A DNA stretch of 64,000 nt from Megaustenia siamemsis (Eukaryota; Mollusca; Gastropoda; Stylommatophora; Ariophantidae). The position numbers and the translations under genes are program-made. The stretch spans positions 58,007,592-58,071,591 of the forward strand of contig JAVIAB010000101.1 in NCBI GenBank assembly GCA_032433765.1, in the 5' to 3' direction. Within the stretch, counting starts at the first letter, position 1. Every line of letters starts with the position of its first letter. Shown in pieces: positions 1-9,769 of the stretch. Below the pieces are notes generated by a model that was not told the DNA's origin, did no database searches, and saw only the letters and a program-made list of their open reading frames with translations.

Positions 1-60
1 TCTATCTATCTATCATTGTCCTTTCGAGCCGACGACGGCACATATGGCAGAACCACAAAT
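1..60 (-). mobile_element. LINE 3' end fragment with TCTA-type tail
   Basis: The window opens with a short TCTA microsatellite followed by CTTTCGAGCCG. The same arrangement ends the LINE copies near 4570, 6285, 15810 and 28400, which read GGCTCGAAAGG then an ATAG tail on their own strand. The following bases differ from those copies, so this is a diverged relative or another family sharing the 3' end. No coding sequence is left. Orientation is inferred from the position of the tail. Confidence 0.5.
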
Positions 61-239
61 CTCAAAACAGAAACCTTGCGTGCCAAAAATGCACATCTTG
101 CAGAGATCACTGCTCTATAATATATTTGGCGTTGTTTCCATAACAATACTTTTACAATGACAGCTTGTCAAGCCATCGACCAACCTCCTTAGTCGCCTCT
201 TACGACATACCTGGAAGGTCACAGTGTCACTATTATTAT

Positions 240-1033
240 ATTATTAGTGTATGTACTGAGGTGGAAGGCTTAATAGAGAGATTGAAGCAAAAATTAAAAT
301 ATCTGGGTAGTGTATGTACTGAGGGTGGTAGGTTTAATAGAGAGATTGAAGCAAAAATTAAAATATCTGGGTAGTGTATGTACTGAGGATGGAAGGCTTA
401 ATAGAGAGATTGAAGCAAACATTAAAATATCTGGGTAGTGTATGTACTGAGGATGGAAGGCTTAATATAGAGATTGAAGCAAAAATTAAAATATCTGGGT
501 AGTGTATGTACTGAGGGTGGTAGGTTTAATAGAGAGATTGAAGCAAAAATTAAAATATCTGGGTAGTGTATGTACTGAGGATGGAAGACTTAATAGAGAG
601 ATTGAAGCAAAATTAAATATGTAGGTAGTGTATGTACTGAGGGTGATAGGTTTAATAGAGAGATTGAAGCAAACATTAAAATATCTGGGTAGTGTATGTA
701 CTGAGGGTGGTAGGTTTAATAGAGAGATTGAAACAAACAATTAAAATATCTGGGTAGTGTATGTACTGAGGGTGGTAGGTTTAATAGAGAGATTGAAGCA
801 AACATTAAAATATCTGGGTAGTGTATGTACTGAGGGTGGTAGGTTAATAGAGAGATTGAAGCAAACATTAAAATATCTGGGTAGTGTATGTACTGAGGAT
901 GGAAGGCTTAATAGAGAGATTGAAGCAAACATTAAAATATCTGGGTAGTGTATGTACTGAGGATGGAAGGCTTAATAGAGAGATTGAACAAAATTAAAAT
1001 ATCTGGGTAGTGTATGTACTGAGGGTGGAAGGG
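240..1033. repeat. ~63-bp minisatellite, about 13 copies (left part)
   Basis: A unit of about 63 bp is repeated head to tail; each copy contains GTGTATGTACTGAGG and AATAGAGAGATTGAAGC. Copies differ by a few substitutions and small indels. The array is cut by the hAT element at 1034 and a remnant (AATAGAGAGATTGAAAC) resumes at 4010. Short open frames on both strands are by-products of the repeat. Confidence 0.95.
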
Positions 1034-4009
1034 CAGTGGCGTATACTTAATATAAGCAAGGCAAGCATTGCATGCCTTCAAGAGTTGCGAAAATGATAAA
1101 CCAGTCAGTGATCTATCCCCCATCCAAACTTAGCCCTTGCAGCATTGCTCAAAAATATATTTTAAAATGTTTTTCTCACAAATCTGAATTTTTCCAAAAA
1201 TTAGTGCTGGCAACACTGACGTTAAAAGAAAATGTATATGTCCAATCGTTTTTTATGATAGTTGAACTAGCCCGCTCTGAAGCAATTTGAAGTTGCTTTC
1301 GTTAAAATAGTCCCTTTACATATAAGCGCAGTGATATACTGTGTGTGTTTTATTAAATCCGTGTCTCCACAGTAAGCTTGCGATGAAAAAAAAATAAATA
1401 CATTTTATGATTCAATCACTATTATAACAATTTAGCACTGGCAAATAATAAATTGATTGATGAACATTTATTTACTGGTGTGAAACAGTGCAATTTCTAT
1501 GTTCTAGTACTTTTATTTGAATTTTAAACTAATGATAACAATGCAAGCAATTATAATCTTGAATGCCTACACACACACTTGTTTAGTAAACCATTTCTGG
1601 TAATTTTTGGTACACGTCACGTGATTTTACTCAACACACACGCACATTTACACAGCGATGTGGTTTCGATTTCAAACCTTCAGATTCAAAACTTCAAACG
1701 TGATGTTAATCAGCTGATATTTAATATTTTGTGTTTGTACAGAAACATGTTGTATTGCTATTGTTAATTACTAAACTTAGTATATTTGTTTACTGTGGTT
1801 ATTATGGCTGATTCTATTAATGATGTTGTAGATTTATTTGAGCGACCGTTTCAATCGCGAACATTTAATGAAAAATTGGACTTGGTAAAAAAGGGCAGAC
1901 CGATTCCTGCGTTAAGCAGTTTGAAACGAGAAGGAACAAAATGTGTCCGTTCATTTAACAATGATTTATATAAGAAAGTCGTTTGCTTTGTGGTTCGGAA
2001 TCATTATGTCAGTTATTTTGCTGGCCATGTATATTGTTTGTAAATGACACTTCGCCTTGGAACAGCAGACAACGCGGGTATTCTGATTTAAATAATTTAC
2101 ATAACGCTATTTCAAGACACGAAAAGTCTGAAAGTCATATTCACGCTTGGATAGCGTTACAAGTGTTTGGCTCCAGCAGAATTGATGTTCAATTGGATTT
2201 TCAGAAAAAAGAAAGTATTATGAAACACAATGAAACAGTTAAAGAAAATCGAGAAATCCTAAAGAGGTTAATTGCTGTTACTTGTTTTTTAGGAAAACAA
2301 GAATTAGCTTTTCGTGGTCACAGCGAGGGGAGTGATTCCACTAATCGTGGGAACTACATTGAAGCTTTAAATTTATTAGCAGAGTTTGATGAAAAATTGC
2401 ATCAGCATCTCATGACGTCAAATATATTCACGGGTCTTTCCCATTAATACAGAACGATCTTATCCAAAGTGTGAACAATGTAATAACTGCAGAAGTGAAA
2501 TTTCAGATTCAATCGTCCAGATTTGTCGCCATCCTAATTGACGAGACCTCTGATGTAACAAACTTGTCTCAGCTGTCAGTTGTTTTAGATATATTTATAA
2601 TGGTAATATTTACGAAAGATTTATTGGCTTTCATGACGTTAGCTCTGACAGATCTGCACAAGCATTGTCAAAACTGGCTTTAGACAGTCTTGATCAATTT
2701 GACTGTAGAGAAAAACTAGTAGCACAAACTTATGATGGTGCAGCAGTAATGGCAGGCCAATTGAATGGTGTGCAGACGAGAGTTAGGAAGTTGTTTTCTC
2801 AGGCATTATTCATCCATTGCTATGCACACAAACTTAATTTAGTACTGTCTCAAGCTGTCTCATGCATAAGTGCGTGTAGAATATTCTTTTCGTCACTTAG
2901 CAGTTTTGCTTCATTTTTTACTCATTCAGCAAAGAGAACACATTTGTTGGACACATAGTGAAAAAACGGTTTCCCAAGCTGGCGGCAACCAGATGGAATT
3001 ATTCCAGTCGTTTAGTACAGACTGTTTCTGAATATCATAATGAATTAATAGATTTATTTGAATGCATTTTGGAACGACCTGGTGATTGGGATCACGCAAC
3101 AATTAATGAAGCAGTTGGATTTCTGTCAAACCTAGGAGATTTTGAATTCAATTTCCTTTTGGCTGTGTTCACCGATATTTTTTCGATGACAGATGTTGTA
3201 TTTAATATCCTTCAGTCAAATTCACTGGACATCACATATTGCTCTAGAGAGATAGTTGAGTTAAAAGAAAAATTGTTCACAATGCGCAATACTGGCTTTG
3301 ATTCAATTTGGGCCAAAATAGAGTTCAAGTGTGGTCCTCCAACAAAGAGAAGAAAGCGAGAATCCTCAGTTATCCCAAAGGATGAGTACAGAAGGCTGTA
3401 TTGTGAAATTCATGATACGGTAAACTGCCAGTTACAAAGCCGGTTTGATTCTCTGTCAGATTTGTCATTTCTTGAAATTTTTGACTGTAAGAAATTTTTA
3501 ACATTTTCAAAAGAGTTTCCAGAAGAGCAGTTTTCCAAACTGAACGGAATATATGGGAAATATTTTGATATAGTAAGACTGAGATCTGAATTAAAGGCAA
3601 TGTTTGTATCCCAACACTTTAAAGAAATGTATGTGTCCGACATTCATAGATTTCTTTTGAACAAGGACTTCACAGTGGTCTTCCAGAACTTCATAAACTT
3701 GTGAATTAATATTGACAATTCCTGCATCGTCGTCTTCAGTGGAACGTTCGTTTTCTGCATTTAAACGCATTAAAAATTTCATAAGGAACTCGCAAGGGCA
3801 ATGTCGTCTTTCTGATCTATCAATGATGTCAATTGAAAAAGACCTTCTTGTAGAGATGAAAGGCAATGATGACTTTTATAACAAAGTAACAGAGGACTCT
3901 AGCAGAAAGAGCCGCAGAATAGAACTGAACTTCAAATAACTGGGCGAGTAGAAAATTATCATTTTTTAAAAGTTGCATGCTCTCTTTCAGACCCCAGGAT
4001 ACGCCACTG
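1034..4009 (+). mobile_element. hAT-superfamily DNA transposon, decayed
   Basis: The ends are short inverted repeats: CAGTGGCGTAT at 1034 and ATACGCCACTG ending at 4009. This terminus is typical of hAT elements. The element is 2,976 bp and interrupts a minisatellite: the left flank ends in GGTGGAAGGG and the right flank resumes with TTAATAGAGAG. I do not see a clean 8-bp target duplication, which could mean later exchange within the array or loss of one flank. Inside lies a transposase relic on the + strand (1804-3939). Confidence 0.85.
1804..3939 (+). pseudogene. hAT transposase (zinc-finger MYM-type 1-like), frameshifted
   Basis: The relic starts at an ATG at 1804 and reads through at least five frame changes (near 2000, 2450, 2665, 2950 and 3705), so no full protein can be made. 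In order I see an N-terminal region; a TTF-type zinc-finger-like stretch (about 2025-2150) with spaced Cys, Trp and His residues; the RNase H-fold catalytic core with AILIDETSD (about 2530) and TYDGAAVMAG (about 2730) carrying the expected acidic residues; the CYAHKLNLV motif (about 2818); and the C-terminal hATC dimerisation block (about 3718-3830) with SSSVERSFSAFKRIK. The order matches ZMYM1-like or 'TTF-type finger' hAT transposases. Intact paralogues elsewhere in the genome are likely but cannot be seen here. Confidence 0.85.
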
Positions 4010-4040
4010 CTTAATAGAGAGATTGAAACAAAATTTCCAA
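4010..4040. repeat. Remnant of the 63-bp minisatellite right of the hAT element
   Basis: TTAATAGAGAGATTGAAAC follows the hAT terminus directly and matches the interior of the 240-1033 unit. It marks the right side of the insertion. From here to about 4330 I see only non-repetitive sequence without a gene. Confidence 0.8.
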
Positions 4041-4329
4041 GTGCTGACTGAGTTACAGACCAAATGTCGCCAATTTTACAACATTCTGCTATCTCAATGG
4101 AAACAAAGAAGAACTGGATAAACTCTGTATCTGTATTCCAACTCGTTGCTATCAACGTCAAACATGGACTCTGACTAACAATCAAGAAAGAAAACTTACA
4201 ACATGTGAGATACGCTGCTCCAGACAAGCTGTGAACAAAACACGAAGAGATCATGTAACGAACAATGAAATCAGAAACACATTGGAATTCTACCAGTCAT
4301 CGAATACATAGAGAGACAAAGATGAAAGT

Positions 4330-4470
4330 GGTTATTGAGTTATTAGCGGGTCATCATCATTGCACTCCGAACATGTACATAGGTGCTCAGATCCCCTCCT
4401 CAGCAAGTCTCGAAGTGTCCAGCGACTGACGACTCCAGTTCTGTGTTAGTTGATTATTAAAGTGGTTTGA
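4330..4470 (-). mobile_element. 3' end of an EEP-type LINE (GAGCACCTATG family)
   Basis: Read on the - strand this contains CACAGAACTGGAGT, GAGCACCTATG and GGAGTGCAATGATGATGA, in the same order as the + strand copy at 35180-35370. The first half of that tail also occurs at 27985-28036 behind an endonuclease domain. It is a 5'-truncated 3' end without an open frame. Confidence 0.65.
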
Positions 4471-4567
4471 ACATTTAATGTGCATGAATCCCTCAGCACC
4501 AACATCAAGAGCTTATAACAACAAAATGGAACAAGCAAGATGCAGATGTAGACCAATAAGTAGATCT

Positions 4568-5075
4568 TTCTATCTATCTATTGACCTTTCGAGCCGTAGC
4601 CGGCCCATAGGGCGTAGACCAAGATACACCTTCTCCTATCTGAATTTTTGTTCTAGCAGTTTTCTTTTAAAGATATTTTATCAAATCTCGCCATTTGTCT
4701 CTGTTCTGTGCAAGCAGCTCTATCTCATTGAGGGAGCCGAATTCTGCTGCTCTTGCCTCTCTCATCAATGTTCTTCTCAGTGTCTCCCTGGGTCTTCCTC
4801 TTTTTCTCTTACCTGTTGTTTCCCATATGAGGGCTTGCTTTGCTATTCGGTTATTATCTCTTCTCATCACATGTCCAACATATGACGATCGTCTTTTCTT
4901 TATTACTGAAGATATTAGTGGTTGATTGGCGATTTCTCTAATTTCCTCGTTTGTTTTGAATTCGTTCCACGCTATACCAAATATTTTCCTTAGACGTTTA
5001 TTTTCGAATGCGTTCAACTTTGTTTCTATATCTCTTGTTGTTTTCAAGATAGATGGGTTGAGGGAATTTACAATA
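4568..5075 (-). pseudogene. LINE ORF2 C-terminus fragment (RTE/CFDP2-like)
   Basis: On the - strand this encodes the region after the reverse transcriptase domain: LRKIFGIAWNEFKTNEEIRE, then YVGHVMRRDNNRIAKQAL, KRKRGRPRETLRRTL and a terminal NRDKWRDLIKYL. The order GHVxRR, then GRPRxTxxR, then WRDLI is characteristic of the C-terminus of these LINE proteins. The 3' UTR ends with GGCTCGAAAGGTCAATAGAT and a short ATAG tail at the left edge. It is 5'-truncated. Near-identical tails lie at 5915-6290, 15495-15826, 27547-27819 and 28037-28409. Confidence 0.85.
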
Positions 5076-5204
5076 TAATAAAACAATACAATGTGCCTAA
5101 TCACAGAAAGTACATTTGATATAAAACTTTGACATAAGCCTACGACGCCTACCGGCAAAATGCAGAACCAGATAAAAGGAAAGGAACATTCAGCATTCTT
5201 CTGA

Positions 5205-5460
5205 GAAATTATCATCATCATCGAGTGCCTTCTCCGCAACGAAGGTTGGCTACCATTGATTGCCATTCTACTCTGTTTCTTGCTTTGATGGTGCAGGCTG
5301 TCATAGATTTACTTGTCCATCTTTTGATGTTACTCGTCTATGTTAGTCTTGGTCTGCCTGTCTCTTTTACCTTGTATTTTCCCTTCCAATATTACTTTCA
5401 GTAGGCTGTTGTGTCTTTTAACATTGCCCAAAATTGCATTTGTCGTGTCTTAATTTCTGA
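5205..5460 (-). mobile_element. LINE 3' end with ATG-type tail
   Basis: On the - strand this reads a degenerate GKRGRGRPRxTW-like stretch, then a WQSMVANLRCGEGT-like ending and a GATGATGATGAT tail next to 5215. Related copies are at 27040-27240 and 34806-35045. The frame is broken. Confidence 0.65.
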
Positions 5461-5581
5461 GAAATAAAGGATTCAATAACGAATGGAATGGAAAGGTAGG
5501 TAACACTATGGCCATCCATAAATATTTGCTGAAAATAGATGTGCTTCCATAACCTTACAGATCTGTTGTGTCAAAAGAACG

Positions 5582-5887
5582 TTGCGTTACCAAATATTGC
5601 TTATTATGTATTATTGGTTATTGGTTATGGAAGGCCTCGGTATCACAGCAATCGAATTAAAATCCATAATTGCTCAACCGCCCGTGCCAGTGGAATCATC
5701 CGAATGCACAGATACCTTATCATCCATGGCGGCAAAAATAGGTGTTGAAATCAATAGGGATATAACAGAAATAATGAAAAATATCAGTACTCCAGAGGGT
5801 TTCCGGTTGTTTCCAAAATGGAGGAATTATTTTTCTCCAGCTTGGAATATAACCGTTGATCAGAGGTTTAACAAGCCACTATCGTAA
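5582..5887 (+). CDS. Unrecognised 101-codon open frame between LINE fragments
   Basis: An uninterrupted frame runs from an ATG to TAA and includes the stretch TPEGFRLFPKWRNYF. I do not recognise a family. It is flanked on both sides by LINE 3' ends and has no visible splice context or promoter. It is more likely part of a degraded mobile element or chance than a host gene. A protein search would decide. Confidence 0.2.
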   Translation: MRYQILLIMYYWLLVMEGLGITAIELKSIIAQPPVPVESSECTDTLSSMAAKIGVEINRDITEIMKNISTPEGFRLFPKWRNYFSPAWNITVDQRFNKPLS

Positions 5888-5914
5888 AAAACGATGTTGT
5901 TAATGAAACGTGAG

Positions 5915-6292
5915 GAAATTAGAGAAATCGCCAATCAACCACTAATATCTTCAGTAATAAAGAAATGACGATGGTCATATGTTGGACATGTGATGAGAAG
6001 AGATAATAACCGAATAGCAAAGCAAGCCCTCATATGGGAAACAACAGGTAAGAGAAAAAGAGGAAGACCCAGGGAGACACTGAGAAGAACATTGATGAGA
6101 GAGGCAAGAGCAGCAGGATTCGGCTCCCTCAATGAGATAGAGCTGCTTGCACAGAACAGCGACAGATGGCGAGATTTGATAAAATATCTTTAAAAGAAAA
6201 CTGCTAGAACAAAAATTCAGATAAGAGGTGTATCACTGTATCTTGGTCTACGCCCTATGGGCCGGCTACGGCTCGAAAGGTCAATAGAATAG
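5915..6292 (+). pseudogene. LINE ORF2 C-terminus fragment (RTE/CFDP2-like)
   Basis: This is the same family as 4568-5075 but on the opposite strand. It encodes EIREIANQPLISSVIKK, a frameshift, then RRDNNRIAKQALIWETTGKR, GRPRETLRRTL and DRWRDLIKYL, followed by the 3' UTR with GGCTACGGCTCGAAAGGTCA and an ATAG-like end. With the minus-strand copy it forms a pair pointing outward, with LINE 3' ends at both outer edges. Confidence 0.85.
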
Positions 6293-6403
6293 AGGGCAAT
6301 ATACATGGTATCTTATTCGGCAGGCATTGGAAAGAGTAGACCACGAGAGTAGATCTTGGTATCTGATATATATATATATAGGGAAAGATAAAGAATACTA
6401 CTG

Positions 6404-6418
6404 AAAAAAAAAAAAAAA
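6404..6418 (-). terminator. RNA polymerase III oligo-T terminator
   Basis: A run of 15 A on the + strand (15 T on the coding strand) starts four bases after the tRNA 3' end. This is far longer than the minimum Pol III stop signal and supports a functional tRNA transcription unit. Confidence 0.8.
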
Positions 6419-6422
6419 CACC

Positions 6423-6494
6423 TGCCTCCGCAGGGGATCGAACCCTGGATCTTCGGTTTACGAGACCGACGCCTTACCACTTGGCCACAGAGGC
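6423..6494 (-). tRNA. tRNA-Thr (anticodon CGT)
   Basis: The 72-nt sequence folds into a complete cloverleaf on the - strand. The acceptor stem pairs GCCTCTG with CGGAGGC (one G-U) and is followed by an A discriminator. The D arm is closed by GCC/GGC. The anticodon arm is TCGGT-CTCGTAA-ACCGA, giving CGT for threonine. The variable loop is AGATC and the T arm is CAGGG-TTCGATC-CCCTG. The A box (TGGCCAAGTGG) and B box (GGTTCGATCCC) are intact and there is no intron. An oligo-T terminator follows. No LINE or SINE body is attached to the 3' end, which argues against a SINE head. Confidence 0.9.
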
Positions 6495-6499
6495 CGACG

Positions 6500-7850
6500 A
6501 ACAACTACGGATAAAATTGTACTATATCTTTTTACAATTTTGGTTACTGAATCTTTAACATGAGATGAAATATTTTTGTTTTTCCTATCCTCGAAAATTA
6601 TACGTGTCTTCTCGCTGTCTTTACACCTAATTCTATACTTTATTTATGAGTTTAAAAATAAAGAATAAATCCACATTTGTCAACAAACAGAAATCAAGAT
6701 GGTGGTGGGAGAGATAGGACTGCCCAAATAAGGAGTCGGCCGTGACTTCTACAACCTTCTGGAATATTTTTGTGGATGGAGTTCTGTCGGCAACTAAATG
6801 GTAAACATAATTCGTATATATCAACAGAGACACGTTAGAGAAACATTACTGCTAGGAAATATTTAGTAATTCATTAATTATTCTCGTCTATGAGGAGTGA
6901 GTCCCAGCAGAACTGAGAATATAGAATATTATTTATTACTCATCTTGTTGTGAGACAATGCAATTTATGAAGATGAATTTGAATAAAGATAGATTTTCTT
7001 GAGGGAGTCGGAGTAGTGATATTTTACAAATATTTAGTTGTGAGATAATACATTAGCAGAAGATTTAATTAATTTTGTTTGTTTTGGCAGCGACGACGTG
7101 TGTGTCCATTGATTAAGAATTTAATTAAGTATTTTAAGTTCATGTAGGTAGCAGACTTGGAGTGACTCTTAGACTTTCCTTTATTTGTAACTTGTTTGTT
7201 ATTATTGTCGAAACAGTTCCCACAGACTTAGAGTGAGATATTTTATTGGTTAAATTCACAACTGTGTTTAATTTCAAATCATATCTATTATCTGCATATC
7301 AATATGTGTCAATGTCGTAAAATTACATTTCTATTTAAATATCTAAGAAGTTTAGTTAAACAAAAGCCATAAGCTAGTAGTAGGAAGTAGATTAGTAGTT
7401 AAGTAGTTGCATTTGTTACTATTTTGAATAGGTTAAACCCTGTCTGTTCACTATATTTGTTATACATTTCTTGTGATTTCCTTTTTTTTTTTTTTAAATT
7501 GAAGATCTAATGAAATGAGTAAGAACTTGACAGGCAAGTTTTTGTATGTTATTGTTAGGTCAGAAGATTTGACAGACAGAAGTAACGTATTATTTTCCTA
7601 TTTTTCTGTTCAGTTTTAGTTTTAATTTCTATAAAGTTAAAGGAGGAACGTTCATCAATGGATTAGACTGATACTGATAGAAGTAAGGAAGGCAGCAACA
7701 ACTCATGAACTGACAACTGAGTGATTGATGATTTAAATTTTAGAGGCATATCATTTGTAGGAGACACACACAGTAGGAGATCTGACAGAAGATACAAGTA
7801 AGTATTTCACCATTTGTTTATATTTTTATTATGAAAGGAATCACACTGAC
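6500..7850. other. AT-rich stretch without a recognisable gene
   Basis: I see no open frame above about 65 codons with any recognisable motif, no tandem repeat and no LINE C-terminal motif. A T-run lies near 7485. It could hold non-coding upstream exons or regulatory DNA for UNC45, but nothing in the sequence shows this. Confidence 0.5.
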
Positions 7851-7856
7851 TGATCA

Positions 7857-8027
7857 CAGCATTTTAATTTACTGAAACAAGAAAAACTGACACATTTTGA
7901 CCACATCATATTAAGCATTTTAATTTACTGAAACAAGAAAAACTGACACATTTTGGCCACATCATATTAAGCATTTTAATTTACTGAAACAAGAAAAACT
8001 GACACATTTTGGCCACATCATACTAAG
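7857..8027. repeat. 56-bp tandem repeat, three copies
   Basis: Three nearly identical 56-bp units share AAACAAGAAAAACTGACACA and AAGCATTTTAATTTACTG. They differ by a few bases only, which suggests a recent duplication. Confidence 0.9.
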
Positions 8028-8189
8028 ATACTGATCTTCAATAATGGCTACTTCAGTCTTAAACACCATTCACTTAAAAAATTCATGATCTAATCACTAC
8101 ATCGTACTCAGGCAGTTCAAACACCATTGAATTCATAATTAATTGCTAAAATAAATACTAAAGCACCATGCAATTCATAATTAATGGTC

Positions 8190-8800
8190 ACGCAAGGCCA
8201 TTTATTTAATAAATAATGGATACATCAAACTCAAATTCCAGTCATAAATAATGACTGCATCAAACTCAAATTCCAGTAATAAATAATGACTGCATCAAAC
8301 TCAAATTCCAGTCATAAATAATAAGAACGGGTACATCAAATACAAACTCCAGTCATAAATTATGGCCACATCAAACACAAACTCCAGTCATAAATAATGA
8401 TTACATCAAACACAAGCTGCAGCCATAATGGCAACATCAAACACAGCCATAATGGCAACATCAAACACAAACTGCAGCCATAATGGCAACATCAAATACA
8501 ACTCCAGTTATAAATAATGACAACATCAAACACAAACTGCAGCCATAATGGCAACATCAAACACAAACTGCAGCCATAATGACAACATCAAACACAACTG
8601 CAGCCATAATGGCAACATCAAACACAAACTGCAGCCATAATGGCAACATCAAACACAAACTGCAGCCATAATGACAACATCAAACACAAACTGCAGCCAT
8701 AATGACAACATCAAACACAAACTGCAGCCATAATGACAACATCAAATACAAACTCCAGTTATAAATAATGACTACATCAAGTTCAAACCTGTCATAATTA
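8190..8800. repeat. Minisatellite with 30-35 bp units
   Basis: Units built around AACATCAAACACAAACTGCAG alternate with a longer variant containing TCAAATTCCAGT and AATAATGAC. There are about 18-20 copies with the order of variants partly mixed. I see no coding function. Confidence 0.9.
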
Positions 8801-9149
8801 ATTGCCATAATAGCTAATTGAAAGTGGAGATGTTGCCCTACTAAAGGATGTGACTAAGACACAAAGAAATCTCTACAGATTTCACTCGCTGTGGCAGGAA
8901 ATATCATTTCAGACTACCAGAAACATCTTCCTCTACATAGACTACCTTTGTCATGAGTACTGATGTTGTAAGAAGTTGACTTATGACAGAGAGAATAGAC
9001 ATATTTATGTGGTTTAGTACACACCTTCCATTTTTTTGAATCAAGATGAACCCATGCACCAAACCCAAGAAAAGCCAACAAATGGAAAATAAACAGAAGT
9101 TGTACATTAAAAAAAAAAATTATTATTTTAATAACTTCTAGAAAGCTCC

Positions 9150-9370
9150 GGACACATTGTATGGTTGGTTGCGTTTGCCCAATGACTAAAGTATTCTAGA
9201 GTATCGTAGTAGACTAGAATATTCCTCTTCATCATCCACCCTTACAAGGACGTAGTGGACGTGTCTGCGTTGTGTTGTGGTTTGCAGTATAACTGTTATA
9301 TTTGCACCTTTCGGCCCAACACATCCAACTTCAGCACGATACATTGTATGATATCTTTCTCATTTCACAG
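9150..9370 (+). repeat. Dispersed interspersed repeat (CCCAACACATC family)
   Basis: This shares ordered short blocks with 23800-24060 and 31810-32000: CCCAATGACTA, CATCCA near a poly-pyrimidine stretch, GTTGTGTTGTGGTTTGC-like sequence, TATTTGCACC and CCCAACACATC. A partial reverse copy lies near 24690-24725. It has no visible coding capacity and is probably a SINE or a LINE 3' piece. The segment 9380-9770 holds nothing I recognise. Confidence 0.55.
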
Positions 9371-9769
9371 GTATGTTTAAATGAGTGCTAATTTCAAAAC
9401 CCATTTTTTAAAACATTATCCAGGCAGTAAAATGGGAATGGATATTCCTGAAGACAAACCACTACTCCCTAGCAGATGCTATAGGAGAGGGCAACACTAT
9501 GGGAGAACACCCAGTCTGAAACCATGGGCAATAACCCTAGCTGGCATCCACAATATGAGAAGAAAAACTCAGACATCGAACCAAGATCCAGCCTTAGAAG
9601 ACTGAGTTTGTCAGCCACAATGCAGCTCTAGGGGACAAATCAGGACATATACACATATAAAAGTACTGATCATGTAGCCAGCTCTCAACTTGTGTCATGA
9701 TGTTGTTCCTACCCCTCCATCATGATACAGGACAAAGAATCAAGTTCACATGATCACAGGACTTGAACG

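Noticed and set aside
4478..4885. 135-codon + strand ORF
   Set aside because: It reads antisense through a LINE C-terminus and has no motif of its own.
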